This document shows positions 17,215-26,283 of a stretch of 64,000 bases of DNA, piece by piece. A model generated the notes under the pieces. That model did no database searches, was not told the DNA's origin, and saw only the letters and a list, made by a program, of their open reading frames with translations. Numbering within the stretch: the first letter of the stretch is position 1; every line of letters begins with the position of its first letter. The DNA lies in the NCBI RefSeq assembly GCF_024741135.1, contig NZ_JANSUY010000004.1, positions 294,094 through 358,093 of the forward strand. The letters are read 5' to 3'. The DNA comes from Aquiflexum gelatinilyticum. GTDB taxonomy: Bacteria; Bacteroidota; Bacteroidia; Cytophagales; Cyclobacteriaceae. The position numbers were made by a program, and so were the translations under genes.

Positions 17215-18129
17215 TTGCTTCTCCCAAATCCCATATCAACCCAAGAAATTCATCTACCTCTCCTTGAGGAAAATGGAATCAGGCTTTCAATCAAGAGGTT
17301 GGATCAGGTCCATAACCTCGTATCCGGGAACAAATTCTATAAACTGAAATACAACCTTGAAGAAGCCCAAAAGTCGGGATTTTCCACCGTGTTGACTTTT
17401 GGAGGGGCATTTTCCAACCACATCCATGCAACAGCCGCAGCAGCAAGAGTTGAAGGATTCAAATCAATTGGAATCATCCGAGGCGAAGAAACAATCCCTT
17501 CGAACCCAACCCTATCTTTTGCAAAGTCGGAAGGCATGCAACTCGACTTTATAAACAGGGAGGATTATAGAAAAAAGGCAGAAGATTCATTTATTGAAAA
17601 ACTGAAAGAAAAATTCGGGTTTTTTTATCTGATCCCCGAGGGAGGAACAAATTCCTTGGCGATAAAAGGAACAAAGGAAATCTTGGGAAAGGAAGATGCA
17701 GAATTTACCCACATTGGCTGTTCTATCGGAACAGGAGGAACTTTCGCAGGTTTGGCAGAAAGTATACTGTCTCACCAACATTTGTTGGGATTTTCTTCCT
17801 TGAAAGGGGATTTTATCCATTCGGAAACAAATCACCTGCTAGAGGAAAACCTCATCAATCCTTTAGGGAAATACAGCATTTTTGACGCATACCATTTTGG
17901 GGGATATGGAAAGTCAGGAGCTGAACTGCTTGATTTTATAAAATGGTTTTATTCGGAGACCCAAATTCCTTTGGACCCTATTTACACAGGAAAGATGATG
18001 TTTGGGATTATTGACCTGATCAGAAAGGATTTTTTTGAGAAAGGATCCCATATTTTGGCTATTCATTCAGGAGGCTTGCAAGGGATCGCAGGATTTAACC
18101 AACGGCTGGGCACTTCCTTGCCCCTATGA
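17215..18129 (+). CDS. PLP-dependent enzyme of the ACC deaminase/D-cysteine desulfhydrase family
   Basis: About 304 residues from an in-frame TTG at 17215, giving LLPNPISTQEIHLPLL as the N-terminus, which fits the family. An ATG at 17089 would add 42 residues but overlaps the start of rluD on the other strand by 66 bp and encodes an unlikely sequence. The PLP-lysine motif VSGNKFYKLKYNL, the phosphate-binding FGGAFSNHIHATAAAA and the later SIGTGGTFAGLAES are typical of fold-type II PLP enzymes that release ammonia from ACC or sulfide from D-cysteine. The substrate cannot be told from sequence. Its stop codon overlaps the converging AlbA-domain gene by 6 bp. Confidence 0.8.
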   Translation: MLLPNPISTQEIHLPLLEENGIRLSIKRLDQVHNLVSGNKFYKLKYNLEEAQKSGFSTVLTFGGAFSNHIHATAAAARVEGFKSIGIIRGEETIPSNPTLSFAKSEGMQLDFINREDYRKKAEDSFIEKLKEKFGFFYLIPEGGTNSLAIKGTKEILGKEDAEFTHIGCSIGTGGTFAGLAESILSHQHLLGFSSLKGDFIHSETNHLLEENLINPLGKYSIFDAYHFGGYGKSGAELLDFIKWFYSETQIPLDPIYTGKMMFGIIDLIRKDFFEKGSHILAIHSGGLQGIAGFNQRLGTSLPL

Positions 18130-18762
18130 TTCTTTGAGTATAAAAATGTCTTCTTTCTCTTGGGGGACGATTTTGATGACATTGGCCAAAACAAGCCTGA
18201 CCAAAGTTTTTGATGCCAAAAATCTAGGTAATTTGGCCAAAAACTGAAATTCATTCAAAGTGATTTTTTCTTTTTCTCCTAGGAATTTCATCAGGATATT
18301 CTCCTTATCCCCATAAGTGAAAACCATATCTTTTGGGTTTTTCCCTCTTTTCAATATCTCCCACATTTCCTTGCTTGCCTGGATACTGCGGTCTTTGACC
18401 CTGACAAAGGCTTTTCTCCTATTCTCTTCCATCAAAAAATGTGGGCGATCCGCGGATTTTGGAATGCTAAAAACAGCAACTCCCTTTTTGGGATTGAGTT
18501 TGATAATCTCCACTTGATACTCCAACTTGGGCTGAAGGTGTTGTGCTATAGCTTTTTGCATCACAAAAACTTCCTCTTCAATAAACCGCTGTCCACTTAC
18601 TGTCCCATCATCATCAACACCAATCAATAAATATCCTCCTTCAGTATTAGCCAATGCAATGATTTCCCTGACGATTTTTTCAGGAAAAGCAGCTTTTTTC
18701 TTGAACTCTACCTTCAAGCCTTCTCCTTGTTGGGCAATTTTATGGATTTCTTGGAGGGTCAT
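18124..18762 (-). CDS. AlbA_2/Schlafen-type putative ATP-binding protein
   Basis: 212 residues. The N-terminal domain has the AlbA_2 (divergent AAA_4) pattern: EGLKVEFKKKAAFPEKIVREIIALANTEGGYLLIGVDDDG in overlapping segments, notably LANTEGGYLLIGVDD (about residues 37-52), then RVKDRSIQASKE. The remaining 80 residues form a helical C-terminus with possible winged-helix character. Such proteins occur as nucleic-acid-binding or regulatory factors, and Schlafen-fold members can be RNA nucleases; no specific function is established here. It overlaps the convergent PLP enzyme by 6 bp at its 3' end and its 5' gap holds heptad repeats. Confidence 0.75.
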   Translation of the reverse strand: MTLQEIHKIAQQGEGLKVEFKKKAAFPEKIVREIIALANTEGGYLLIGVDDDGTVSGQRFIEEEVFVMQKAIAQHLQPKLEYQVEIIKLNPKKGVAVFSIPKSADRPHFLMEENRRKAFVRVKDRSIQASKEMWEILKRGKNPKDMVFTYGDKENILMKFLGEKEKITLNEFQFLAKLPRFLASKTLVRLVLANVIKIVPQEKEDIFILKES

Positions 18763-18765
18763 TTA

Positions 18766-18959
18766 AGAAGTGGGAAGTTGGAAGTACGAAGTGAGATAAG
18801 TTGTAATTGTTGTTGTGGTTTTAATTGTTGTCTGCTTCGCAATGTCTGGTTGTCAAGTTATAGGGATACCCCGATCTTGGTACTTGGTACATTGTACTTG
18901 GTTCAAAAATCCGAATTTCTGCCTTCGCGTCTCTCGCTTCTAACCTCTAGTCTCTCTCA
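18766..18959. repeat. Intergenic region with three heptad-repeat runs
   Basis: Three separate 7-bp-periodic runs fill this 197-bp gap. 18766-18793: AGAAGTG, GGAAGTT, GGAAGTA, CGAAGTG. 18873-18907: GATCTTG, GTACTTG, GTACATT, GTACTTG, GTTCAAA. 18927-18961: GCGTCTC, TCGCTTC, TAACCTC, TAGTCTC, TCTCATC, the last running into the uvrB stop codon. Unit sequences differ between runs while the 7-bp step is kept. No promoter or gene was found between them. Confidence 0.75.
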
Positions 18960-20996
18960 TCAAACTCCCCTATTCAGATCATCTAACCTGTTTTTCATTC
19001 CCTGCCATTCATCTCTCAGTCTTGCAGCTTCCATAAAGTTGAGTTCTTTGGCTGCTTTTTCCATCTGCTTTTGGGTTTGGGTAATGAGTTTTTCCAATTT
19101 GTCCTTACTGAGATATTGTACTAGTGGATCGGCTGCAATCAATGATGGAGAATCGATGGAATCTTCGTATAGTTTTGCATTTCGTTTGTTATCGGCCACG
19201 GTGGTTTGACCCATGATTTTTTCTTTCGATTTTTTAATGGTTTTGGGGACAATCCCATGCTCAGTATTGTAGGCAATCTGAAGGCTTCTTCTCCTTTTGG
19301 TTTCATCAATAGCAAGCTGCATGGAGTCAGTGACTTTATCAGCATACATGATTACTTTGCCATTTTCATTCCTTGCTGCCCTTCCGATGGTCTGTACCAA
19401 ACTCCTTTCATTCCTTAGGAAGCCCTCTTTGTCTGCATCCAAAATCGCCACCAAAGACACTTCAGGCAAATCCAATCCTTCTCTCAACAAATTCACACCG
19501 ACCAACACATCAAAAATCCCAAGACGCAATTCTCGCAAGATCTCAACTCGATCCAGTGGTTTGACCTCAGAGTGAATGTAGCGGCTGTTTACTCCTGCTC
19601 TTTCGAGGAATTTCTGAAGTTCTTCGGCCATTCTTTTGGTCAAAGTTGTCACCAAAACCCGGTCACCAGCTTTAATTCGTTCATCTATTTCTTCTAACAG
19701 ATCATCGATCTGATTGGCACTTGGCTTCACTTCGATGATCGGATCCAACAAACCTGTCGGACGGATAATCTGTTCCACCACAATTCCTTCGGTTTTGGTC
19801 AGCTCATAATCCGCCGGCGTGGCGCTGACATAAATTGCCTGGTTGATAAGATTTTCAAACTCATCGAAATTCAAAGGCCTGTTGTCCAATGCCGAAGGCA
19901 ACCTGAATCCATATTCCACCAGATTCACCTTTCTTGATCGGTCTCCCCCCCACATTCCTCTAACCTGCGGAAGGGTTACATGGCTTTCATCCACGACCAA
20001 CAAATAATCGTCGGGGAAATAATCAAGAAGACAGAAAGGCCTTGTTCCGGGTTTTCTCCTATCAAAATACCTCGAGTAGTTTTCCACCCCTGAGCAATAG
20101 CCCAATTCACGGATCATCTCAAGGTCAAATTCCGTCCTCTCCTTTAATCGCTTAGCCTCGATCAGCTTCATGTCCCGCTCAAAAAAAGCCACCTGAGCCA
20201 TCATGTCGTCCTGGATTTCGTGGATTGCTGTATCGATTACATCTCTTCCTGTGACAAACAGGTTTGCGGGAAAAATGGAAATGATTTTTTCATCGGATAA
20301 TTTCTTTCCGGTGGCGGGATCGATCCTTTGGATGGCTTCGATCTCATCTCCCCAAAAGAAAATCCTGTAAGCAAAATCCGCATAGGCAACAAAAATATCC
20401 ACCGTATCACCTTTTACCCTGAAATTGCCGTGGCTGAGGTCATGATTTACACGGCTGTAAAGTATATCCACCAATTTGAAAAGCAGCTGGTTCCTTGGAA
20501 TTCTATCACCTTCCTGAAGCCTGATCACATTTTTCCCAAATTCCTCGGGATTTCCGATACCATAAATACAGGAAACCGAGGCAACGACGATAACATCTCT
20601 CCGTCCTGACAGCAAAGCCGAAGTGGCGCTTAATCTCAGTTTTTCGATTTCTTCATTGATCGAAAGGTCTTTTTCGATATACGTTCCGCTGGTAGGAATA
20701 AAGGCTTCGGGCTGGTAATAATCATAGTAGGATATGAAATACTCTACTGCATTTTCAGGAAAAAATTGTTTGAACTCCCCATAAAGTTGGGCTGCCAAGG
20801 TCTTGTTATGACTCAGTACCAAAGTAGGTTTCTGAACTTGCTGGATGACATTGGCCACGGTAAAAGTCTTCCCGGAACCTGTTACACCAAGCAAAACCTG
20901 AGATGGCTCGCCGGCATTGACGCCTTGGGTAAGAAGTTCGATGGCTTGCGGCTGGTCACCGGTTGGTTTGTATTCCGAAACTAATTTGAATTCCAT
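18960..20996 (-). CDS. uvrB: Excinuclease ABC subunit B
   Basis: 678 residues, standard length. Walker A GVTGSGKTFTVANV (about residues 38-51), the beta-hairpin region with YYQPEAFIPTSGTYIEKD, the DESH helicase box in LLVVDESHVTLPQVRGM, and helicase motifs such as VLVGVNLLREGLDLPEVSL and RNERSLVQTIGRAARN are all present. A C-terminal UVR motif (MEKAAKELNFMEAARLRDEW) for UvrC contact closes the protein. UvrB scans damaged DNA handed over by UvrA in nucleotide excision repair. The gene has its own start 62 bp after the next upstream minus-strand gene, so cotranscription with that gene is possible. Confidence 0.98.
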   Translation of the reverse strand: MEFKLVSEYKPTGDQPQAIELLTQGVNAGEPSQVLLGVTGSGKTFTVANVIQQVQKPTLVLSHNKTLAAQLYGEFKQFFPENAVEYFISYYDYYQPEAFIPTSGTYIEKDLSINEEIEKLRLSATSALLSGRRDVIVVASVSCIYGIGNPEEFGKNVIRLQEGDRIPRNQLLFKLVDILYSRVNHDLSHGNFRVKGDTVDIFVAYADFAYRIFFWGDEIEAIQRIDPATGKKLSDEKIISIFPANLFVTGRDVIDTAIHEIQDDMMAQVAFFERDMKLIEAKRLKERTEFDLEMIRELGYCSGVENYSRYFDRRKPGTRPFCLLDYFPDDYLLVVDESHVTLPQVRGMWGGDRSRKVNLVEYGFRLPSALDNRPLNFDEFENLINQAIYVSATPADYELTKTEGIVVEQIIRPTGLLDPIIEVKPSANQIDDLLEEIDERIKAGDRVLVTTLTKRMAEELQKFLERAGVNSRYIHSEVKPLDRVEILRELRLGIFDVLVGVNLLREGLDLPEVSLVAILDADKEGFLRNERSLVQTIGRAARNENGKVIMYADKVTDSMQLAIDETKRRRSLQIAYNTEHGIVPKTIKKSKEKIMGQTTVADNKRNAKLYEDSIDSPSLIAADPLVQYLSKDKLEKLITQTQKQMEKAAKELNFMEAARLRDEWQGMKNRLDDLNRGV

Positions 20997-21058
20997 TTGA
21001 TCTCAATTGAAAGTGGATAACAAGTTTCAGGTGGTAAATAGTTTTGATTCCTGAAATT

Positions 21059-22264
21059 TTATCCTTTCGGATTCAGTCTGAATTTTTCCAGATTATAATA
21101 CAAGAAATTGGTTCGGAGAATCAGAACCAAAAGCAAAGGCACAATGCTAGGATGAAATGACTGCCAACCAAAAAACCAAAACACCAAACCGACATTTGCC
21201 GAAATGAGTGCAAAAAGCAGGTATTTCTTCACCCAAGCAGGAATGGATTTTCTCATTAGCATGAAAGCAAGAATCAAATGTCCGGGGAAAGCCCAAAGGA
21301 TATTCCAGTTGTATTTGGTCTGGGAATGGAAAGTGAAGAACCAAAGCATGGTTATCAGGAGTCCCAATAAACCCAAAACCGTAAAGAATCCGATATCAAA
21401 TCCGATGAAAAGCCTTTTCTTTTTGAAGCCAAAATAGGTCAAGGCCATCACGAGAATTGCAAAAACCCACCATAGGATGTATGGGTTGAACAAATCCATT
21501 GGGGATTCCCGGTCCGGAAATTCCAAAATCACTTTGTTTTCTTTAACCAAAGGACGTGTAGGACCATCACCGACAATCAAGGCTTTCCCAAAAGCCGCTT
21601 CCATATAATCCGGCAGGAACTGTTTTTCCCTTTCTGAAGCATCAACATCGATCACCGAACCCAAGGCCAGGTCAATCCCAAAATCTGCCCAAGGCAAAGG
21701 ATATACATATTCATCGATCAGGTTTCTGAAAGTTTTTTGTTCAGGGTTTTGCTCTTCGTTCCAGTCAAGCTGTTTTCCCAAAACCCGGTCCATTACATCC
21801 CTGATCCTTGTGGCACAATTATCATAGAAAAAATCGTAGCGATAAAACCTGTTTTGCGGCCGATAATTGATCTGGAGAAAATCGACAAGCCTTTCAATCT
21901 GTTCGGGGCTGAGATCCAAAACCTGTTCCCTGACATCTCTTTGGTAATAATTATATTCGGCCAAAAACCGCTCATAAGTCGACACGCTCAGCATATAATC
22001 CAAAGTCCTTTGTGTGAATTTGACATAAAAATAAGGCGTATTAAAATCAAAAGTGCCGTAATTAAAAACCAAATCCTCCCCTGTAGATTTTTCCAAAACC
22101 CTGATGGCACTGTGCCCAAAAGCCGAGTATAGCTGATCTCCAGGATCACAGGTCAAAAGACTGATTTGGTAATCCTGTGCAGAAGCAAAAAAAATAGTCG
22201 AATAAATAAACGAATAAGTGAGTAGGAATTTTTTCAATTGAACTGGCATAAAACTAAATTTCAT
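21059..22264 (-). CDS. Lnb/DUF4105-domain membrane protein, probable lipoprotein N-acyltransferase
   Basis: 401 residues. A signal peptide (TYSFIYSTIFFASAQ) precedes the DUF4105 periplasmic domain with YQISLLTCDPGDQLYSAFGHSAIRV, FNYGTFDFNTPYFYVKF, a YNYYQRDVREQVLDL segment and RYDFFYDNCATRIRDVMD. The conserved Cys, His and the NCATR motif suggest a papain-like cysteine enzyme. The C-terminal third has several transmembrane helices (about residues 270-390). This family has been reported as the Bacteroides lipoprotein N-acyltransferase Lnb, which would transfer an acyl chain to the N-terminal cysteine of lipoproteins. The activity of this member is inferred. An internal Met at residue 6 is an alternative start. 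Confidence 0.8.
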   Translation of the reverse strand: MKFSFMPVQLKKFLLTYSFIYSTIFFASAQDYQISLLTCDPGDQLYSAFGHSAIRVLEKSTGEDLVFNYGTFDFNTPYFYVKFTQRTLDYMLSVSTYERFLAEYNYYQRDVREQVLDLSPEQIERLVDFLQINYRPQNRFYRYDFFYDNCATRIRDVMDRVLGKQLDWNEEQNPEQKTFRNLIDEYVYPLPWADFGIDLALGSVIDVDASEREKQFLPDYMEAAFGKALIVGDGPTRPLVKENKVILEFPDRESPMDLFNPYILWWVFAILVMALTYFGFKKKRLFIGFDIGFFTVLGLLGLLITMLWFFTFHSQTKYNWNILWAFPGHLILAFMLMRKSIPAWVKKYLLFALISANVGLVFWFFGWQSFHPSIVPLLLVLILRTNFLYYNLEKFRLNPKG

Positions 22265-22288
22265 GGATAGGTCAAAACTTTTTCAAAT

Positions 22289-24619
22289 ATGGCTTTTTGT
22301 AAACGTTATTCCGTCTTTGCCTTTTTAAATTCAACACGAATTTATGGGAATAATCTTGTAATCTGCTTTTTCATATTCTTAAATCCAATCCTTGCTTATG
22401 GGCAGATCATCCACGAAATCAACGATTACAGAAGCATAGGCTCAGGAGATTATAACAATCCCGCATTTTGGCAAGTTTGGGATGGGGTGGCTTGGATCGC
22501 GGCTAGTGTAAAGCCTGAAAGGAACAATAATATTTTCATTGATCAGGGACATGAAATGAGATTGATTCAAAATGAGGAAGCAAAAAATGTTTATCTATAC
22601 AGTGCAGCCACACCCGGTCGGAAACTGAATCTTCAGACTTTTGAATTACAGGTTTATGGGGCATTGCGGGCAATAGAAAGATTGGGAGCTGATTTTATTT
22701 TGAATAATGTGACAAATGCCTCAACGGATTGGATTTATCCAGAAACAGGCAAAATAGTATTCAGAGGAAGCACAAGAACAGTGGTAGATCGTCCTTCTTG
22801 GAGTGCAACAAATACAAACAGCAGGTTTACAGTAGTTTTTAATCCTGATCCCGGAGCAACATTAACAGTAAATTCTGCTTTCAAAGCCAACGCATTTATC
22901 ATTCAATCAGGAACAGTGATACAAACTGTCAATACCATGGGAATCGCTGCATGCTCAACTTTTTCTTTCAATAATCAAGCTGTTTTTAACGGATCTGGCC
23001 CTTATGGAAATTTTGTCATTGAACCAGGGGCTACTTTTATTTCTCAGTGTTATGCACCCTTGGACCAAATAATAAGGAGATCGACATCTATTCCCGCCGC
23101 CCTTTTTCATTTAAAACCTGGAGCAAATTTGATTTTATTGGCCAATGACCCTACCATGGATGTTGCGGAATTCCGTTTTGAGGGCAATGTGTATTACCGC
23201 TCCAATTCCGGAAACCAGCGCTTAGTCAGGACTACTTTTGCTACTTCAGGAAATCCGAAAACCTACAATAACATCCTTTTTGAAAATCCATCTAACAAAC
23301 TATTACCGGACTCACTTTTTCTCAACGGGGATTTTGCAAGGTTGACCGGAGGAAATATCCTAGAAAATCCCTCCTACCTCAGGTTTCAGGGGTCAGGGAT
23401 ACAACAGGTGATAGGGTTTGATATGGATATCAACCAATTGGAGGTCAATAAGCCTTCAGGAAGTTTACTTTTCTATGCTGATGTCAAATCCAAAACCAAT
23501 TTCATCATGAAAAACGGTCAGGTGGATTTCAGTGGATTTGACTTGTATGTGAATACATCAGGAGGGGGATCCTTGTCCTACCAAGGAGGAAAATGGCTCA
23601 ACCTCAATCATTTGTACTACAATAATATCCCTTCAATTTTGACCACAGAAAATGCCACCTTTCCTTTTGAAGACCTATATCAGGGTGGAACAAGAAAAAT
23701 TCAGCTACTTGGTAATTCTCCAGGAGGAAATATTTCAGCCCGTTTCTTAGAAATCCCCGGCAGAAATGATGATCCTAATTATGACGATATAGACGGTACA
23801 CCTATTCTTTATCAACTGAACAGCTATTTTGAATTTTCGGGATTGAGTCCGAGTACTAATCCCATTGAAATGCGAATTTCGGCTGATAATCTTGTAGTAG
23901 ATGACGTCGATGACTTGAGGATTACAGGCAATGGATTAGCTGCCCAAGGAAACCACCTACCCGGATTAGATCCTTCCTTGCTTTGGGCAAGAAGGGAAAT
24001 TGAATTCGGTGCGATAAACAACAACACATTTACAGTTGGAAGCTTCCGGCTTCTTTCGGTACTTCCGGTGAATTGGTTGGAAATGAAAGCAGAATTTAAC
24101 AAAAGGGAAATTAATATATCATGGTCTACAGCCCAAGAATCAAACAACCAAAAATTTTATATTAATCGGTCCATAGGAAACATCGAAAATTTCGAGACTA
24201 TCGGTGAAATAGCTTCAAAAGGAGATGCTGATGAAATTCAGCACTATCAGTTCTCTTATTTTGAAAAAACAGTTTCCAAGCATGTTTACTTCCAATTGGA
24301 GCAGGTGGATTTTGATGGCAAAAAATCTTCCAGCAAGGTATTTAAGCTTGAAGGGAAAAAAGAAAATGATCAAAAAATGAAAGCAACAATTTGGCCCAAC
24401 CCCTATGAAAGCGGTCCTATCCAAATCGAACTTCCAGAGAAAGTCCATAAGCAGGGATTTTCTGTCAGAATTTCAGATATGAAAGGGCTGCATTTTCTAT
24501 TTGAGGAATATTCCCAAATACAATTGGAGGAATTTTTGGAAAAGCTCCAACCAGGCGTATACCTTATTGAGTTTGTCTCATTGGAGAAAAAGTATGTATT
24601 GAAGCTTATTAAGAAATAA
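22289..24619 (+). CDS. Secreted surface protein with T9SS type A-like C-terminal tail
   Basis: 776 residues. The N-terminal hydrophobic segment LVICFFIFLNPILAYGQ (about residues 23-39) is a signal peptide after an unusually long leader, so a later start is possible but no better Met was found. The body is beta-rich and Asn/Gly-rich, like a right-handed beta-helix or other solenoid, with many NN and FNPDPGATLTV-type turns. Residues about 590-680 (LPVNWLEMKAEFNKREINISWST) look like a fibronectin-type domain, and the C-terminal 80 residues (ATIWPNPYESGPIQIELP, GVYLIEFVSLEKKYVLKLIKK split) match the T9SS sorting tail. It is therefore likely secreted to the cell surface. No catalytic motif was identified. 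It starts 24 bp from the divergent Lnb gene. Confidence 0.78.
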   Translation: MAFCKRYSVFAFLNSTRIYGNNLVICFFIFLNPILAYGQIIHEINDYRSIGSGDYNNPAFWQVWDGVAWIAASVKPERNNNIFIDQGHEMRLIQNEEAKNVYLYSAATPGRKLNLQTFELQVYGALRAIERLGADFILNNVTNASTDWIYPETGKIVFRGSTRTVVDRPSWSATNTNSRFTVVFNPDPGATLTVNSAFKANAFIIQSGTVIQTVNTMGIAACSTFSFNNQAVFNGSGPYGNFVIEPGATFISQCYAPLDQIIRRSTSIPAALFHLKPGANLILLANDPTMDVAEFRFEGNVYYRSNSGNQRLVRTTFATSGNPKTYNNILFENPSNKLLPDSLFLNGDFARLTGGNILENPSYLRFQGSGIQQVIGFDMDINQLEVNKPSGSLLFYADVKSKTNFIMKNGQVDFSGFDLYVNTSGGGSLSYQGGKWLNLNHLYYNNIPSILTTENATFPFEDLYQGGTRKIQLLGNSPGGNISARFLEIPGRNDDPNYDDIDGTPILYQLNSYFEFSGLSPSTNPIEMRISADNLVVDDVDDLRITGNGLAAQGNHLPGLDPSLLWARREIEFGAINNNTFTVGSFRLLSVLPVNWLEMKAEFNKREINISWSTAQESNNQKFYINRSIGNIENFETIGEIASKGDADEIQHYQFSYFEKTVSKHVYFQLEQVDFDGKKSSSKVFKLEGKKENDQKMKATIWPNPYESGPIQIELPEKVHKQGFSVRISDMKGLHFLFEEYSQIQLEEFLEKLQPGVYLIEFVSLEKKYVLKLIKK

Positions 24620-24715
24620 ATCCTGATTTTTTGCCATTTGTAAAATTATGGATCCGTGCTAAAGCCGCCATACAGATTAATTTTTTAACTTGTCCGACAA
24701 ACCCAACTGAAACCT

Positions 24716-26029
24716 ATGACCATATTGTTTGTTTTTGTCAGCATTTTGGTATTGATCTTATTGATTACCTGGCTGAAACTGAATCCGTTTTTGGCATTTT
24801 TGATTTCCTCAATATTGGCAGGATTTCTATTGGGAATACCTCCTGAACAAATCGCAGGTTCCATTCAAAAAGGCATTGGCGGATTGCTTGGGGATTTGGT
24901 CATCGTCATCGTGATGGGTGCTATGCTGGGCAAGCTGGTAGCTGAAAGCGGTGCAGCACAGAGGATTGCAGACACCCTCATGTCCATTTTTGGAGTAAAA
25001 AACGTGACTTGGGCCATGATGCTTACAGGCTTGGTGGTAGGGATCCCGTTATTCTACAATGTGGGTTTCGTGCTTCTCATCCCTTTGGTTTTCTCTGTTT
25101 CGTACAGATACAAATTGCCTGCTGTGTATGTTGGCATACCGATGTTGGCAGCCCTTTCGGTTACGCATGGATTTTTGCCCCCACATCCCTCGCCTGCAGC
25201 ATTGGTTGCTCAGTTTGGGGCCAATATGGGACTTACTCTGGCTTATGGCCTTATCGTCGTCATCCCGACAATCATCATTGCGGGGCCTTTTTTCGCAAGG
25301 TTTCTAAAAAGTATAGATGCCAAACCACTGTCTACTTTTCAGGCAAAACCAAAAGAAGAAAAAGACCTTCCCGGCACATTCAACAGCTTTTTCTCAGCGC
25401 TATTCCCGGTTTTCCTTTTGGTAGGTACTACCATTATCGGCTTACAGATGTCTCCGGACAATCCGCTTTTCCCCTATTTCAAATTTGTAGGTGATCCGGG
25501 AATGGTGATGTTGATTTCTTTGTTGGTAGCTACTTTTACATTGGGGATAAAAATGAATTTTAAAGTTCCTCAGTTGATGGATCTCTATGTCGTAGCTGCG
25601 AAAGACGTCGCCATGATTTTGTTGATCATTGCAGGGGCGGGGGCATTAAAGCAGGTCCTGATGGACTCCGGAGTCAGTCAGACCATTGCAGATTCCTTGC
25701 AGGGATGGGATGTACATCCTCTGATTTTGGCTTGGTCGATCACTGCCATCATCCGGGTTTGCGTAGGCTCAGCGACTGTCGCCGGTCTCACTACTGCAGG
25801 AATCATTGCACCCATGGTCAGTGGGGGAAATGTTGATCCAAATTTGTTGGTATTGGCGATCGGAGCAGGAAGTCTAATGTTTTCGCATTTCAACGATGCC
25901 GGTTTTTGGCTGTATAAAGAATACTTCAATGTCAGCGTCAAAGATACCATCAAATCCTGGTCCCTGATGGAAACCATTGTGGCGATTGTGGGTTTGGGAG
26001 GGGTATTGATCTTGGATGTTTTTATTTGA
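24716..26029 (+). CDS. GntP-family gluconate/organic-acid permease
   Basis: 437 residues, about 12 hydrophobic segments across the whole length, typical for GntP proton symporters. Characteristic stretches are GIGGLLGDLVIVIVMGAMLGKLVAESG (two parts: GIGGLLGDLVIVIVMGAMLG and KLVAESG), TGLVVGIPLFYNVGFVLLIP, THGFLPPHPSPAALVAQFG and a C-terminal NDAGFWLYKEYFNVSVKDT. Members carry gluconate, glycerate, D-serine or related acids, so the true substrate is open. It is followed by RidA-like and M19 dipeptidase genes on the same strand, which hints at uptake of an amino-acid-type or sugar-acid compound for degradation. Confidence 0.9.
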   Translation: MTILFVFVSILVLILLITWLKLNPFLAFLISSILAGFLLGIPPEQIAGSIQKGIGGLLGDLVIVIVMGAMLGKLVAESGAAQRIADTLMSIFGVKNVTWAMMLTGLVVGIPLFYNVGFVLLIPLVFSVSYRYKLPAVYVGIPMLAALSVTHGFLPPHPSPAALVAQFGANMGLTLAYGLIVVIPTIIIAGPFFARFLKSIDAKPLSTFQAKPKEEKDLPGTFNSFFSALFPVFLLVGTTIIGLQMSPDNPLFPYFKFVGDPGMVMLISLLVATFTLGIKMNFKVPQLMDLYVVAAKDVAMILLIIAGAGALKQVLMDSGVSQTIADSLQGWDVHPLILAWSITAIIRVCVGSATVAGLTTAGIIAPMVSGGNVDPNLLVLAIGAGSLMFSHFNDAGFWLYKEYFNVSVKDTIKSWSLMETIVAIVGLGGVLILDVFI

Positions 26030-26030
26030 A

Positions 26031-26245
26031 ATATGCTTCGCGATATTTAATTGATATATGCTTTGCGATACATGGTTGATGTAAATGGATATAGGTCCTG
26101 AATCAAATGCTATTCGGGGTTTCGTCCCATTAAAATTTCATCAATATCCTAATGATTATAAAAAATGATTGATCGTAATCAAACCTCAAGGCCCAAACCT
26201 ATTTCAATTTATTTCTACCTTATTTCAACTTTATTTCTATTCCCA
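26031..26245. repeat. Intergenic repeat element, copy A
   Basis: The gap after gntP begins with ATATGCTTCGCGATA (26031) and ATATGCTTTGCGATA (26056), two units of a 24-25 bp repeat. From about 26078 the sequence is a diverged copy of the gap after ridA: GATGTAAATGGATATAGG, a central variable part, AAAAAATGATTG, and a tail CCTATTTCAATTTATTTC. The tail has a roughly 11-bp step based on TATTTC. No gene or terminator is seen. Confidence 0.75.
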
Positions 26246-26248
26246 TTC

Positions 26249-26283
26249 TTGATACTTGATACTAAAATCTTGATACTAATAAA
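26249..26283. repeat. Degenerate 7-bp tandem repeat adjoining the ridA start
   Basis: Plus strand in phase: TTGATAC, TTGATAC, TAAAATC, TTGATAC, TAATAAA. The last unit abuts the ATG at 26284, so the array occupies the place of a ribosome-binding site; no GGAGG-type sequence is visible, as is common in Bacteroidota. Confidence 0.7.

Noticed and set aside
25009..25494. 161-codon frame within gntP
   Set aside because: It is a shifted frame of the permease with atypical Cys/Trp/His content and no motif.
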